From Microplitis mediator (taxonomy: Eukaryota; Arthropoda; Insecta; Hymenoptera; Braconidae): a stretch of DNA of 64,000 nucleotides. Made by a program: the position numbers and the translations under genes. Every line of letters begins with the position of its first letter. The first letter of the stretch is position 1. The DNA lies in assembly GCF_029852145.1 (NCBI RefSeq), contig NC_079979.1, positions 7,542,642-7,606,641 of the forward strand. Reading direction: 5' to 3'. The notes beneath the pieces were generated by a model. That model was given only the letters and a program-made list of their open reading frames with translations. It had not been told where the DNA came from and made no database searches. Of this stretch, positions 43,065 through 54,050 are shown in pieces.

Positions 43065-45101
43065 GTGACCGGATTGGTGATACTGCTGGGACTTCTTCCC
43101 TTTTCCTTGGGGCTGGTTGGATATGACTGCAGTGGATCGTCAATGGATATGACTACGCTATCATTGTTGGATGTAGGGGAGTGCAATTTCCCCGTAAGAA
43201 AAGCGGAAACTGAAAAAGTCTCAATAAGCTTATTGCAACCGGCTGAAATAATTCACGTCCACGTGATTGAATGCAAAATTTTAATCAATAGAGTCGTACA
43301 GCGTTGCGGAATGCACTCTCATACATCCTCCGTGTTAAACGGGCGTAGAGAGTATTATTTAGAGATGGATTATACTAGATGTAAGAAAATGCATGAAACG
43401 GGTGCAATCTGGCTTTACGATCGAGTCCATATGATTGATTTGAAAATGAACACTACAAACTTTCGACAGGCTATACTAGCCGGTGATCATCATATGGACG
43501 GTACATGTGCGGAAGGTATGTTTAGTGATGCGTGGGGTACTTGGGAAAAAGTAGTGGCCGACGGCTTATTCGAAATATCTCTTTCCGATTATGAAACAAC
43601 GCTGAACACTAAAACGAATCAGGTAATTTTAAGATCGGGAACGCGATGTGACGCGCAAAAACTTACTTGCGTTAGTAGTGAAGGTATGACCGCGTTCTGG
43701 AGTGAAACTCCAAAAGATTCGTGCCTGATGAAATACGCGTTGCTTTATCAAGGATCGGCCACGAGAATCATCGGGGAAGAGGGACATCCAGATGTCTATT
43801 CACTCACCACGGAAGATATCACCTTCGCGCTTGCCCAGCGAGGTGAGGTAGAAGTGTGCGGGCATAATGTTGTCAAAACGGAGCACCCGAAGCTTTTCAT
43901 AGTCGTCCTTAAAACCTCAGATTACACCATGCAGGTAGAAGCAATTAAGACCGAAGATATGGATATTTTTGCGTATGTAAACAGCAAGTTTATATACGTC
44001 GAGAAATTTATTAGGCAGCAGATTCAAAACCTCTACCATGACGTCCTCGTAAGACGATGTGAGTTAGAGCGTTCAATATTGATGAATGCATTGGCCTTGT
44101 CATCATTAGCTCCAGACGAATTCGGTTACGCGCTTATGAAAAGCCCAGGGTACTACACCACCGTTGCCGGTGAATTAGTGCACATTACAAAGTGCCTACC
44201 TGTGCCCGTGCGCGTAAGACACGATGAACACTGTTATCAGGAACTTCCGGTAACGTACAACAACCAAAGTTATTTTCTAGCTCCAAAATCAAGGATACTC
44301 CTAAGAAGAGGTACTATCATCGAGTGCAATGCTATTCTACCTACTGGGTACTTCATTGATGGAGCATGGTACCATTTGACACCTCAGAGTATTCGGGCAC
44401 CAACACCACAACAACTTCAACCGCTGACAGTTTCGACTTGGAACTACGAAAACCCAGAGCATCTGGCTACATCAGGAATCTACTCTCCAAAAGATCTTGA
44501 GAAATTACGTAACCGAATGATGTTTCCGGCTGAAAGACCAGCACTGCTCAATTCCATAGCCATGGGAGCAGCTGGAAGAGATATACCTGCAGGAAGCATC
44601 AACGTGTTGGGATTATTTGACGAGGAAGCACTAGGAAAATCAGCGCTCACCACAGGACAGAGAATCTGGCGAAGCTTAATCGACTTCGGATCCGTTACCG
44701 CTGGTATATTATCAGTTATGTTAGTATTACGTCTATTGAAGTTCATTTTCGACACAATATTTCATGCATACGCATTGTATGGCATATGGGGCTGCAGCTT
44801 AGTCCTAGTAACAGCAATATGGGATACATTGGCGAATCTCATACTGCATCACCATCACCGCAGAAGGTACGATTTGGATGTAGAGAGTCAAAGAAGCAAG
44901 GCTCCAATACCTCGTCCGAGGTCAAGTATATCCATTATCGATGAGGAACCTGAACTTCATAGGTCTGCGCCACCTCAAGAAATGTCCTATGCGGAACTAA
45001 ATCGTCAACTCGAAGATCAGCCACTGAGGTCCAAACTCCATGAGTGTATAAACAGTGATATGCTAACTCGTTTGAGAAACCGCGCGGAAAACCGCGAGTG
45101 A
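43065..45101 (+). CDS. env: Chuvirus-like envelope glycoprotein (Env)
   Basis: 678 codons, opening with a hydrophobic signal peptide (about residues 2-17). A large Cys-rich ectodomain follows, then a hydrophobic anchor region about 540-588 (one or two membrane spans) and an 88-residue cytoplasmic tail with a His-rich start and a basic/proline stretch. The Cys spacing and the motif after the signal peptide resemble glycoproteins of chuvirus-type negative-strand RNA viruses, which have been captured by insect LTR elements. The role would be membrane fusion and spread between cells. The ORF is unbroken. Because the frame starts at a splice acceptor, its start codon probably comes from the LTR exon at 38,565. 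The family call is from memory of the pattern, not a search. Confidence 0.7.
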   Translation: MTGLVILLGLLPFSLGLVGYDCSGSSMDMTTLSLLDVGECNFPVRKAETEKVSISLLQPAEIIHVHVIECKILINRVVQRCGMHSHTSSVLNGRREYYLEMDYTRCKKMHETGAIWLYDRVHMIDLKMNTTNFRQAILAGDHHMDGTCAEGMFSDAWGTWEKVVADGLFEISLSDYETTLNTKTNQVILRSGTRCDAQKLTCVSSEGMTAFWSETPKDSCLMKYALLYQGSATRIIGEEGHPDVYSLTTEDITFALAQRGEVEVCGHNVVKTEHPKLFIVVLKTSDYTMQVEAIKTEDMDIFAYVNSKFIYVEKFIRQQIQNLYHDVLVRRCELERSILMNALALSSLAPDEFGYALMKSPGYYTTVAGELVHITKCLPVPVRVRHDEHCYQELPVTYNNQSYFLAPKSRILLRRGTIIECNAILPTGYFIDGAWYHLTPQSIRAPTPQQLQPLTVSTWNYENPEHLATSGIYSPKDLEKLRNRMMFPAERPALLNSIAMGAAGRDIPAGSINVLGLFDEEALGKSALTTGQRIWRSLIDFGSVTAGILSVMLVLRLLKFIFDTIFHAYALYGIWGCSLVLVTAIWDTLANLILHHHHRRRYDLDVESQRSKAPIPRPRSSISIIDEEPELHRSAPPQEMSYAELNRQLEDQPLRSKLHECINSDMLTRLRNRAENRE

Positions 45102-45813
45102 ACATTTTTAGTGAAATTCGCGAGTGAACGCGAATGCCAGATTGTGCCAATTTAAGTTAAAAAAAAAAAACATTTTAGAAATTTAAGGAATTGTCTTGAA
45201 GACAATAAATTAATCTTAAGAGACTTTGATACCTGTTATTATCAGGAAATTTTATATTTGGTAATGTTTTACTTAAGAATTACGCAGTATAGTAGTATTA
45301 GATAACCGAAAGGATGTTCAAAACACATATATGTTTCTGTAATTGTTTTTTTTTATACCATAAATACGTAGAATCATTGAAAGATGTTAACTGACTTAAG
45401 TCGGGAGGTTGTTACCTCGCATTATTTTTAACTTCTTCAGTCAGTTACTTCTTAAGTAACTTATGAATAACCGCAAGGCGGACGTACACCTGTACGAATT
45501 TATATTAAAGGTTAATCATTTCAAAATACCAAACGACCGAGTCGGGAGGTAATTAAAATACGAAGATACTAACGATTAGTTTCATATTAATAAGTTTAAA
45601 CAACATTATAAAACGTTGTGTCTCAGGTTAAGGTTAAAATACTAGAGCCAAGAACCTTTTTTTTTTTTATTACAGTATTCAAAATCAAATTTAACCTTTA
45701 GTTTATATAGAGTCAGTCATGTTATTAATTTAAATTTATATCGAGCCACTTTAATTATGATCAGAAGTCGCACCGATTTTATTAAAGCGCCGCGACTTAC
45801 TTAAGTCGGGAGG
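45102..45813 (+). other. 3' untranslated region with three polypurine-tract-like motifs
   Basis: About 700 bp without a gene. The motif GTCGGGAGGT appears at about 45,401, 45,542 and 45,803. The last one abuts the right LTR and is the likely polypurine tract. The first and last are also preceded by ACTTAA. Confidence 0.6.
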
Positions 45814-47117
45814 TGTTACGTTCTGGCTCTAATTAAATTTAAATAAAAATTTTTAGAAATTTTTTTTTTGAAGTCTCGAATTATTTATTCGCCACAGTGG
45901 GCGAATAAACGGTTCGACACTTCTTATAATCATAATTAATTAATAAATTAATAAATCGTTACATTGTTGGCGATATTATTTTTATTCACCGCCAACAATG
46001 TAACGGAAATCTCTTGCGATAAGAGAGTCGCCGTGGCTCGCGGATAGTCTAAACAGATGACGATGCATGAGACCCAGGCCACGACGATTCTCTCATAGGA
46101 AACCTGAGATGCAACGTTAACAGTTTTGATAATGTATTATACCAAGGAGCGACAGAATCAAGTCAGTCGATCACGAGATCTAATAGAGCTAAGAACTCTA
46201 TACAAATCCGCTGGCTTGATCCTGTCACTCGGACTTTAAGGCAAAATATATATATCTATCCGTATTTTTTTCAAAATACATTTTCCTTTTTAACTTTGGG
46301 CGCCGCCACTGGCAGCCCAATATTCTCACCTGCTTTGGGCGCCGAAACTGGCAGCCCAAGCACTTCCTTCCTGACTTCCAAAATTCATGCCGAGAAGCCG
46401 AAGGGCAGGTAAAAAGGCCCAATTACGTCGGGTTCTTCGTACGATCCATGAGGATCTCGGTCGTTCAGTTCACCAACGCCGCCGCCTAGAAATTGTTGCC
46501 GAGGAAGTTCTTCTCGATCCGGTGACATTGGTTATTCCAAATTCGGGTATCGCGTTAAGTGAGGTTCGTGAGTTGTCGAGCTCTTGTGTTGTTAAGCCTT
46601 TGAGCTCTTGTGTCGTTGAGCCATCGAGCTCTTGTGTTGTTGAGCTGTCGAGCTCTGGTGGTGTGGTCCAACAGCTGGAGTCGCTCGTCCTTACAGAGGA
46701 ACCGAGCCTTCAAAGCTCTTCCTGTGCAGAGGAGGATTCACGGGCAAACCCAGTCTTCTGGACTGGTATCAGTGAGGGTTGGCAGTTGGATCCAGTGGAC
46801 GTACCATCCGTCCATCCACCCAGTGGGAGCATCCTTTTTCACGATCCTCGTTACGGGTACTACTCAGAGGCCTATTTCAAGACCACCGGCCGAGACGCAT
46901 ACGCACCAGCGGAGGCGAAGAAGTTACGCAAGAAAGGGATTATTTGGGCTGACTTATGGGGCCCATAATCTCCACCATGGTAAGTCATTGAACTTTTTGC
47001 CTAAAATAAGAGAAGGTCAACAGCTGACGCACCTGGGGTCTATTGACACCCTAACGACGTCAACCTGGTCAAATTAAAAATATTCTGTAAGATCAATAGA
47101 TAAGCCAGAATGTAACA
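45814..47117 (+). repeat. 3' LTR (1,304 bp)
   Basis: Same length as the left LTR with about a dozen substitutions, and followed by the GGCA duplication. Confidence 0.93.
46387..46968 (+). CDS. LTR-encoded ORF (193 residues), right copy
   Basis: Copy of the frame at 37,975-38,547 with a few amino-acid changes. A stop change (TGA to TGG) extends it by three codons to TAA at 46,966. Same Ser/Cys repeat block and basic N-terminus. Function unknown. Confidence 0.5.
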   Translation: MPRSRRAGKKAQLRRVLRTIHEDLGRSVHQRRRLEIVAEEVLLDPVTLVIPNSGIALSEVRELSSSCVVKPLSSCVVEPSSSCVVELSSSGGVVQQLESLVLTEEPSLQSSSCAEEDSRANPVFWTGISEGWQLDPVDVPSVHPPSGSILFHDPRYGYYSEAYFKTTGRDAYAPAEAKKLRKKGIIWADLWGP

Positions 47118-47271
47118 GGCACTAAACACCAATTTATTTTTCTTTAAACAATGGGGAAAACCTGGTCGCACCAACTGGTATCACTGTAGCACTGAACATA
47201 GAACGTTGAAAAAAAAAAGTTTTTTATTATTATTTCACTCAGCAGGAATGAATAATTTTTTTTTTACATAT

Positions 47272-48222
47272 TGTAACATGGGGAAAATTCGACATCGACC
47301 CGTGGTTTAAAAATTATTTGAAATAATAAATAATTACCCGGTGAGCAACTTTTGGTGACATCTATGACGAAAAATTCCGACTTTGACCGAGCAAACGATC
47401 CAACGCATGGATTGAAACGAGAGATCCGGGATAGACGCCGAACTGAACGGCCACGTTATTTTTTTTATTTGAACAATTCGACCCGACCAAATGAACAATA
47501 TTCGATTCCGACGTTTGAACGATTTGATTAACGACATTTAAGATCAATTCGAGTTTGATCCGAATAATGAATCGCGAAAAATAACTTCGACCGACAATAA
47601 CCGACTCCTGTGAACAAGTGAACAAGCCGAAGCATCGGCGTGAATCGGAACAAAGTGTACGACTGAATTGTTTTGTTAATAAACGAGTGAAGTGCCATAA
47701 TGATTAATTAATGAAATAATTAATTTCGCGTAATAACGGTGTGATAGTAAAATTGAACGCGTTACCGAAATAAAATATTATTTTATATTTTATTTTATTT
47801 TATCGAGCAATTCTGAGAATTACGGATTATCCGTGTCTCATTCGTACCGCAGTCGAGTCTTACGTTTACAATACTCTGACGTCATTCGTCAAGTATTTTG
47901 TGTGAAAAATAAAATAAGTTTATTTTATTTCGAAAATCGACTGTGTTTCTCCGAGCAATGAACTAATTGTGTTTTCGATCAACTACGATTTTTTTTTGAT
48001 AATATTGTTTATATCGAGTCAAGCCGACAACGGCATTTAGATTTTTTTTGTAACCGATAACTTTATTTGTGAAACCGATCAACGATTTTGTTTAATTAAA
48101 TACGACTGATTATTTGTTTAATTCTGATCAATTATTTATCGTAATCTTAAGTGCCTGACCTTTCCCCGATCCGCCACCCTGAGTCGACATTTTTGATAAT
48201 TGTTTATTTGGTGATTGTTACA
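47272..48222 (+). repeat. Solitary LTR plus primer site of another gypsy-type element
   Basis: Starts TGTAACATGGGG and ends GATTGTTACA, followed 5 nt later by TGGCGCCCAACTT (48,228-48,240), a tRNA-Lys-type primer core. Only a short leader (to about 48,470) follows and no gag is seen. The boundaries are inferred from TG..CA ends and the primer position. Confidence 0.6.
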
Positions 48223-48240
48223 TCACCTGGCGCCCAACTT

Positions 48241-49844
48241 AATTAATTTTGAACAAGGTTGCCAAAAATCGTAAGTGTATTCGGACTTCACTCCGGTAGA
48301 TCCCCGGTGGTGAAAAACCCGTTACAATATATACTTGTATTGTAAATTTATGATCGCAATTGATGCAGCAGTCAAGACTTGTTGCGGGCAGCGTTGTGAG
48401 TTGGATCTGAATAAAGCCAAAAGGAATTCGGTAATGGAATATGGGTACAATAGATAAGGGCATCACTCATCGAGAAATGTTATTAAAACGTATTCTATAG
48501 TAAAAGGAATAATAATAATAATTAATATCATTTGTTTTATCTTGGGGATATTTTGAATTATTATTGGGTTATTACTGCTGTTGATAATTTTTACTTATTT
48601 AATACTAGAAATTTTTTTTTTTTTGCATTACAAATGTAATGATACTTGTAGATTTTGCTATCGAATTCTAAAATAAAGCACGGTACACATAGGAAAAAAA
48701 TATTGTGCTAAAAATAACATAATCTGTATGTTAGAAGCGGTCCACGCAATATTTGTGTTAAATTTCAGCACAAAAATTCAAGTAATAAAGTAGCACAAAG
48801 AATTGTGTTGATTTGACACAAAATAATCAAAAAAAAAATTTTTAACACGGACCGTTTTTAACACAGATACCCAATGTTTTTTACTGTGCACGCTTAACGA
48901 GTTATTATATTACGTTCTTTTGGGAACTGAACAAATAGGAAAACCGTACAGGCTGAGTATTCTGGTATGATGCATAGAAAAATCTCGACGTTATCTAGAA
49001 AAACAGGGGAAATATTTAATATTAATTGAATTTTTTTTTGTTTCGTCGGGAAATACTGTGTTTATTATTATAGTTAGAGCATTTTTAAAAAAATATTAGT
49101 TAAATTACAATAGATCTGGATAATTATTATTATTATATTTTTTTTTCTTCTCTTTCTTTAGTATCGAACAAGAATAAATTATATAGTATTAATAGTGAAC
49201 TTTTATGAACATAATAATGTTATTATTATGGGCAACATTTATTATTATTTTTTTTTGAAAAAAAACAATAGTTAATAGCTAGTATACTCGAAAGAAATGT
49301 ACGTCTGCAGTGCATAAATTTTGCTTGAATACTTGAGAGCAAATTTTTTTTAGCCTTACCGTATCTGCACTCTTCAATTCCTTTTGAAAAATATATATAA
49401 TTTTCTCTAGATGTACCTTTTTTTTAGAAAAAACTTATTTAGAGGCCAACGAAAAAGGATAGTTAGTTATATTTTTTTTTACATATGGATAAAACAAATT
49501 AAAAGTCGTAATAAATATCTTACATCCACTGAGTATATTTTATTATTAATTAGTATGGCTTTTAAATTATAGAAATTTTTTTCCCTCTCGTTAAGATACT
49601 TACGTCCCTCGAACGCATACATGTGCATACAAATTTTTTTTTTATCTTCCATTTTATAAATGTATATAAAAAAAAAAGAGGAAAAAAAAAAGGGGAAATA
49701 ACAGCTGGAAACGTTATTATTGATATGGCAGTAATTTATTCGAACACAAAAAAAAAAAAAAGAAAAAACAAACTTTCTTTTTCCGTTTCTCCGTTTTTTC
49801 TTAATAAAAAGAAAAAAAGACTTGAACAATTGATAATAAATTGG
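48241..49844. other. AT-rich noncoding stretch
   Basis: No gene supported. 48,690-48,895 has repeated CACAAA/TTGTGTT words (AACACAGATACCC, ATTGTGTTGATTTGACACAAA) that may be a decayed small transposon. Several homopolymer A and T runs. Confidence 0.4.
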
Positions 49845-50270
49845 TTAGACAAGGGAATGTAAAAGGAGCCAGATGGAATATAATAAATTTTCAACGGGGC
49901 CCAAGTTACCCGGATAATAAGAAGGTCGATTATATTCCTCAAGTGTGATCCGGGCTTGCGTATATCGTCGGATGCGCACGTCATTAATACCTTCCAAGAA
50001 ATAATAAAGACCGGAAAGAATATCGGGAATGCCGGCAATGTCGCTCATCTCATCTAAGAAGTCCAAGGCCGTTAACGGCGGAAAATAGGCCTGGCACAAG
50101 AAACCCAAGATAGCCACGAGTCGCCGGGTGTCCTGAAAAAAAAAGAAAGAGAATAAGGGTAAATTAAGAGGCAGGCTCTTAAGTCAAGAAGGAGAACTTG
50201 GAATACTAACATCCACCGAGAGATGGACCACGCGACTGTCGAAAACACGCATTGAAACAAAATTCGGCAT
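49845..50270 (-). CDS. Gene A2: paralog of A1
   Basis: Exon 1 ~50,270-50,211 (20 codons, MPNFVSMR start) ends in donor GTTAGT. Exon 2 50,132-49,845 (acceptor TTTTTTCAG, 95 codons, TAA) gives 115 residues with a 79-bp phase-0 intron. Exon 2 aligns with A1 throughout: PP-x3-LDFLDEM, GI-x-DIL, RIRRYTQARITLEEY and YYPGNLGPVENLL. An upstream noncoding exon is suggested by donor GCAG/GTAAGG at 50,711/50,710 and acceptor TTTTTTCAG at 50,345. Divergence from A1 is large, yet the reading frame, exon borders and several motifs are kept, which points to a functional gene. No known domain, signal peptide or membrane segment. Confidence 0.65.
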
Positions 50271-50910
50271 GATTTTTTTTTTCTCTCCTCTTTCTCTCAC
50301 TTCTTCTTCTTTCTCTTTCTCTTCTTCTCTCTCGTAGGGGTAATCTGAAAAAAGAAGGAGGCAGAGGTGTTACATCTCTATTTTCACTAATTTTGAAAGG
50401 AGTAATTAGATAAAATTATTTCGCAAAAAAAAAAAAGAAAAAAGAGAGAAAATAATGAATAACTAAATCTTACTTCTGATTTTTCTCCTGATTTTTTTTT
50501 TCTCTTCCTTTTCTCCTTTCAACAATTTTCACGAGAGGGTTAATGAATAATGAATTTTAATATATAGGTGTGCATGATTTCGTTAACATCAGCAAAAGGA
50601 AGCAGAAATATTTCGGAAAAGATAATAAATAAATAAATAAAAGAAAAGATAAGTAATATTAATAGCAAAGCAGGGAAGTATGGAATAATTTGATAGAAAA
50701 ATAACCTTACCTGCAGTAAAATAGTCTTGTTGTTATTCGTAAGTCAGATAACTACTAACGATATAAAACACAAAGCACGGGTTGCTGGTTATGAACCAGA
50801 TGTAACAGCGACGAGAATCGGGACTCAAATGGAGTTATTATTCTTTCGCTCTGGAATTCGGTAATAAGATATATTTACAACGAGATAAAGAGACCATTTA
50901 CGAGAGATCG
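50271..50910 (-). promoter_or_regulatory. A2 leader intron, noncoding exon and conserved upstream block
   Basis: The leader intron is 50,345-50,710. Upstream, 50,812-50,906 is about 70% similar by eye to 58,498-58,600 ahead of gene B1, sharing AATGGTC, TATTAC, ATTCC and TCTCATTGTCGCTG-like words. Two AT-rich genes with otherwise different intergenic DNA share this block, so it is probably promoter or first-exon sequence. Confidence 0.5.
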
Positions 50911-51426
50911 AAGCTTAATTGTATGCGTTCGAGAAAAGATAGCTAAAGCAATTACTAGAGGAATCGAACGAAACTACGTGGGGTTTTGTTTTACACGAAA
51001 AAAAAGGAATGATGCTCAAAATTTTAGTAGTTACAGGTTATTTTCGACCAAAAATTGGTATATTTGTATACTAATTTCAAGCCAGGATCGTTATATATTA
51101 CAAATGGCTATTAGCTATATTAAAAATCTGATATACATAGAGGAGCAAAAATTAGTAGAACGTACATATTAATATATATAGATGTATACTGAACATTGAA
51201 ACATATTCATAAGAAAAGTCGTACCCAAGTATACGAAAAAAATCTATAATAAAAAGTGGTACCCAAGTATACGAAAAAAAAAAACCTATAATAAAAAGTG
51301 GTACCCAAGGATATAAAAAAAAAAATTTAGAAATAAGAGATTCAAATTTTTGTTATAAAAAAAAAGTAGTATTTACAAACACAAAAAAAAATTGGAAATA
51401 GTAAATAGGTGACTTGCATAAATATT
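50911..51426. other. AT-rich spacer with short tandem phrase
   Basis: No gene. A phrase AAAAAGTGGTACCCAAGTATACGAAAAAA occurs about three times between 51,215 and 51,320. Confidence 0.55.
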
Positions 51427-52160
51427 TGTTGGAGTCTGTAAAATGAGCGAATGCTCTGTGGGATTCTGGTGTAGGTGTGGTTAATTCAATACCTAACAAT
51501 TAACACAAATTACAGATAAAAGAATAGATCTTTATTAAACAATATATACACTAAAACTATGAGAAAAATAGCGAATGCAACTACAAGATACGCGATAGCG
51601 AATGCGACTGTAAGCGAATACGCGTATAAATTCGACACGTGGTCGGTAGCGGTTAATGACGCGATAATTAATTTATAATTAATAAGACGCGAGCAACGAT
51701 TCAATATATACTCAATAATTAGTAGCCTTGATATACTAGCTAATTATTGAGAATATTTAAACAGAGATTTAGCGAAGCGGTTCAGACTTATATAACACGA
51801 GAGATATATTAATTTGAGCGAAGCGGTTGGATGGATAGCTGAGTTTGTACTGATCGATGTAGATTAGAAATAGACGTCGTCTTCTTCCTTCGTGGCTGCT
51901 CGGTGGTGACGTGGCAGCATGGATGCAGTAACGAATTTTCCCATTGGCTTAAAAGCGCGCCAACAGGAAATAGTTAGCCGCCAATTTCTCTGATTGACCG
52001 GCTGGTAGCGGGTTCTCATGCCACTTTTGACACGGTCATGAGCAAGAAATTGCAGGTGTCGGGCCCAGATAGCGAGTGACCCGGCACTATTCTGACATTC
52101 GAGTCAGTAGCGAGTTCGGCTGCTCTCGTACGTAGCGAAAGTACACGAAGCTTTTCAAAA
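51427..52160. other. Possible LTR or transposon fragment
   Basis: Less AT-rich than the flanks, begins TGTTGGAGTC, and has AATAAAGATC on the minus strand at 51,535 and repeated AGCGAATGC and AGCGAAGCGG words. There is no second copy in the window, so the class is unknown. Confidence 0.35.
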
Positions 52161-54050
52161 TGATTAACCTCGTGACTGAACAGAGTCTCTGTACAAAAAT
52201 CAATCTTTATTCTTATATATATACTTTATTTAATTATTTCTCTTTACTAAATATTCTGTTCGAAATATTATTTCGAACAGTGTTGCATTTAAGTCGTAGT
52301 ATATATATTTAAGTTGAGTTCAAAATATGTATATGTTTACTTAAAGAAAAGAAAGCTAGCATGGATCAGATTTTATGACCTTAGGTACTCGGGTCGATGA
52401 GAGATTCCAAGTAAAGGCAAGGCAATATGTTTTTCTTCATTTGCACTCATATATATGTATTTTGAACTTAGAGATCTTTGTTATACAAAAAGAGGAGAGG
52501 TTGGTGGACCTCAGTGTTAAATAATCTTAAAAGAATAAGCTAAATTTCTTACGAGTGAGGACATGCCCTAGAGCGCGTATTTTAATAAATAGATTCACGA
52601 TTACCATACCTAAATTCCCGACAATATTAAATTGCCATTTATCTAGCTACAAAAATTGTAGTATTCAAAATTTTTCTCCCTCTTTAGAATAGGATAGTAA
52701 ATACATGTAGATGTTGCGTAGTAACAATCTACAACAATCTTGACGTTATTATTTAGCTGGAGAATTTCTTGTACAATTTCAAAAAAAAAAATGATGAGAA
52801 ATTGTAATTTGAAAAATTCAATTAAATAAAAGTAAATAATAGAACGGCTCAATAATGAAGATGTGCAATAAAATCAACGATTTCGAGCGACCCTATAAAA
52901 ATTCGAAAATGTAAGATTTATAAATAAGATTATCATGATTTTCAAATTAATTAACTGAAGAGTTTGACATAGATCATTAAATAAAAATTTATACTAATTT
53001 AATTATAAATGTTCTCCACTATAAGAATATAATAATATTAAGTAATTATAATAGCGTAAAACTTTAATTTACATATCCATTTTTTGTATTTGGTTGCACC
53101 CAGAGGGAAATCTGGAATGGGCGACTAGGAAATTCTAGAAAAAAGATACCTCAACTATATTTTTAATAATCAATCGATATTAGAAGTATAAATTTAATAC
53201 ACTGAGAGAAGAATCCAGAAAATCTAACTATAAATCGATAGTTAAATAGCACCGTAACTATTTTTTTTCTTTCTCCCTCGGAGTATTATAACGAAAGGGA
53301 TAAATATTAATGAAAAAAAAATATGTATAAAAAAAAAAAAAAGATAATACGCGAAAAAAAAAAAAAAAAATGATTAACAATAATTGAAGTTCAACTTGTA
53401 ATTATTTATGTTATGCTCAATAACTAATGTCGTTCAGTCAGTAAAATTATGATTTTAATGTTAAACTGCTATAATTAACAGTGAATCGTTGAAATTTACT
53501 GCTTGACTATTTAAAATTACTACTTCAACCTTAGAAAAAAGAAATAACTACAAGGCACTTGTCAAAAAAAAAAGGTGCATCTGTAAAAATTAGCAGCTGA
53601 AACTGGAATATATGATGTTCAGCTTACGAAAATTACTTTCAATAATAAAATAAACAAAGTATTAGTTAATATTTATAATGAAAACCTTAATTTTTAATAT
53701 TGTTTAAACGGTAAATTTAAAAAAAAAAAAAAATTGGTGCTATACATATTTTATTAATGCTTAGCAAATTGAATTAATGAAATAAATTGAGGTAAATAAC
53801 TCTTAGAACGTATTTATTATTAATGCAAATAATAAATATTTTCACTGAAGTATACTAAAAATTACGAAACAAAAATATAAACTTTATGAAGTGTATAAAA
53901 ATACACTTTATATTTATTGAATTTCTTTTACTCTCTAATATTAGCTTCAAAAAAAAAAAAAAAAAATTAAGGCGTTAAATATTATTCATTAATAAGAGAA
54001 TTATCAAAAAAAATTACTTTAACTTCATAAAAAATGTATTGAATTTAATA
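52161..54050. other. AT-rich intergenic DNA
   Basis: No gene supported. One short palindrome CTGTTCGAAATA/TATTTCGAACAG at about 52,257-52,283. Many A-homopolymers of 10-17 nt (53,330-53,370, 53,719, 53,950). Confidence 0.5.

Larger units (their letters stand above)
37402..47117 (+). mobile_element. Ty3/gypsy-type Env-bearing LTR element lacking protease, RT and RNase H
   Basis: A 9,716-bp element with two 1,304-bp LTRs (TGTTACGTTC .. AATGTAACA), GGCA duplications, a tRNA-His-like primer site, Gag (39,675), integrase (41,381) and a glycoprotein (43,065). About 60 bp separate the gag stop from the linker that normally follows RNase H, so protease, RT and RNase H are absent. About a dozen differences between the LTRs (around 1%) imply a fairly recent insertion, and the remaining genes are open. 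It would need RT supplied by another copy. Confidence 0.9.

Noticed and set aside
50770..50800. tRNA-like GGTTATGAACC hairpin
   Set aside because: Only a short palindrome. No acceptor stem, anticodon arm or internal promoter boxes.
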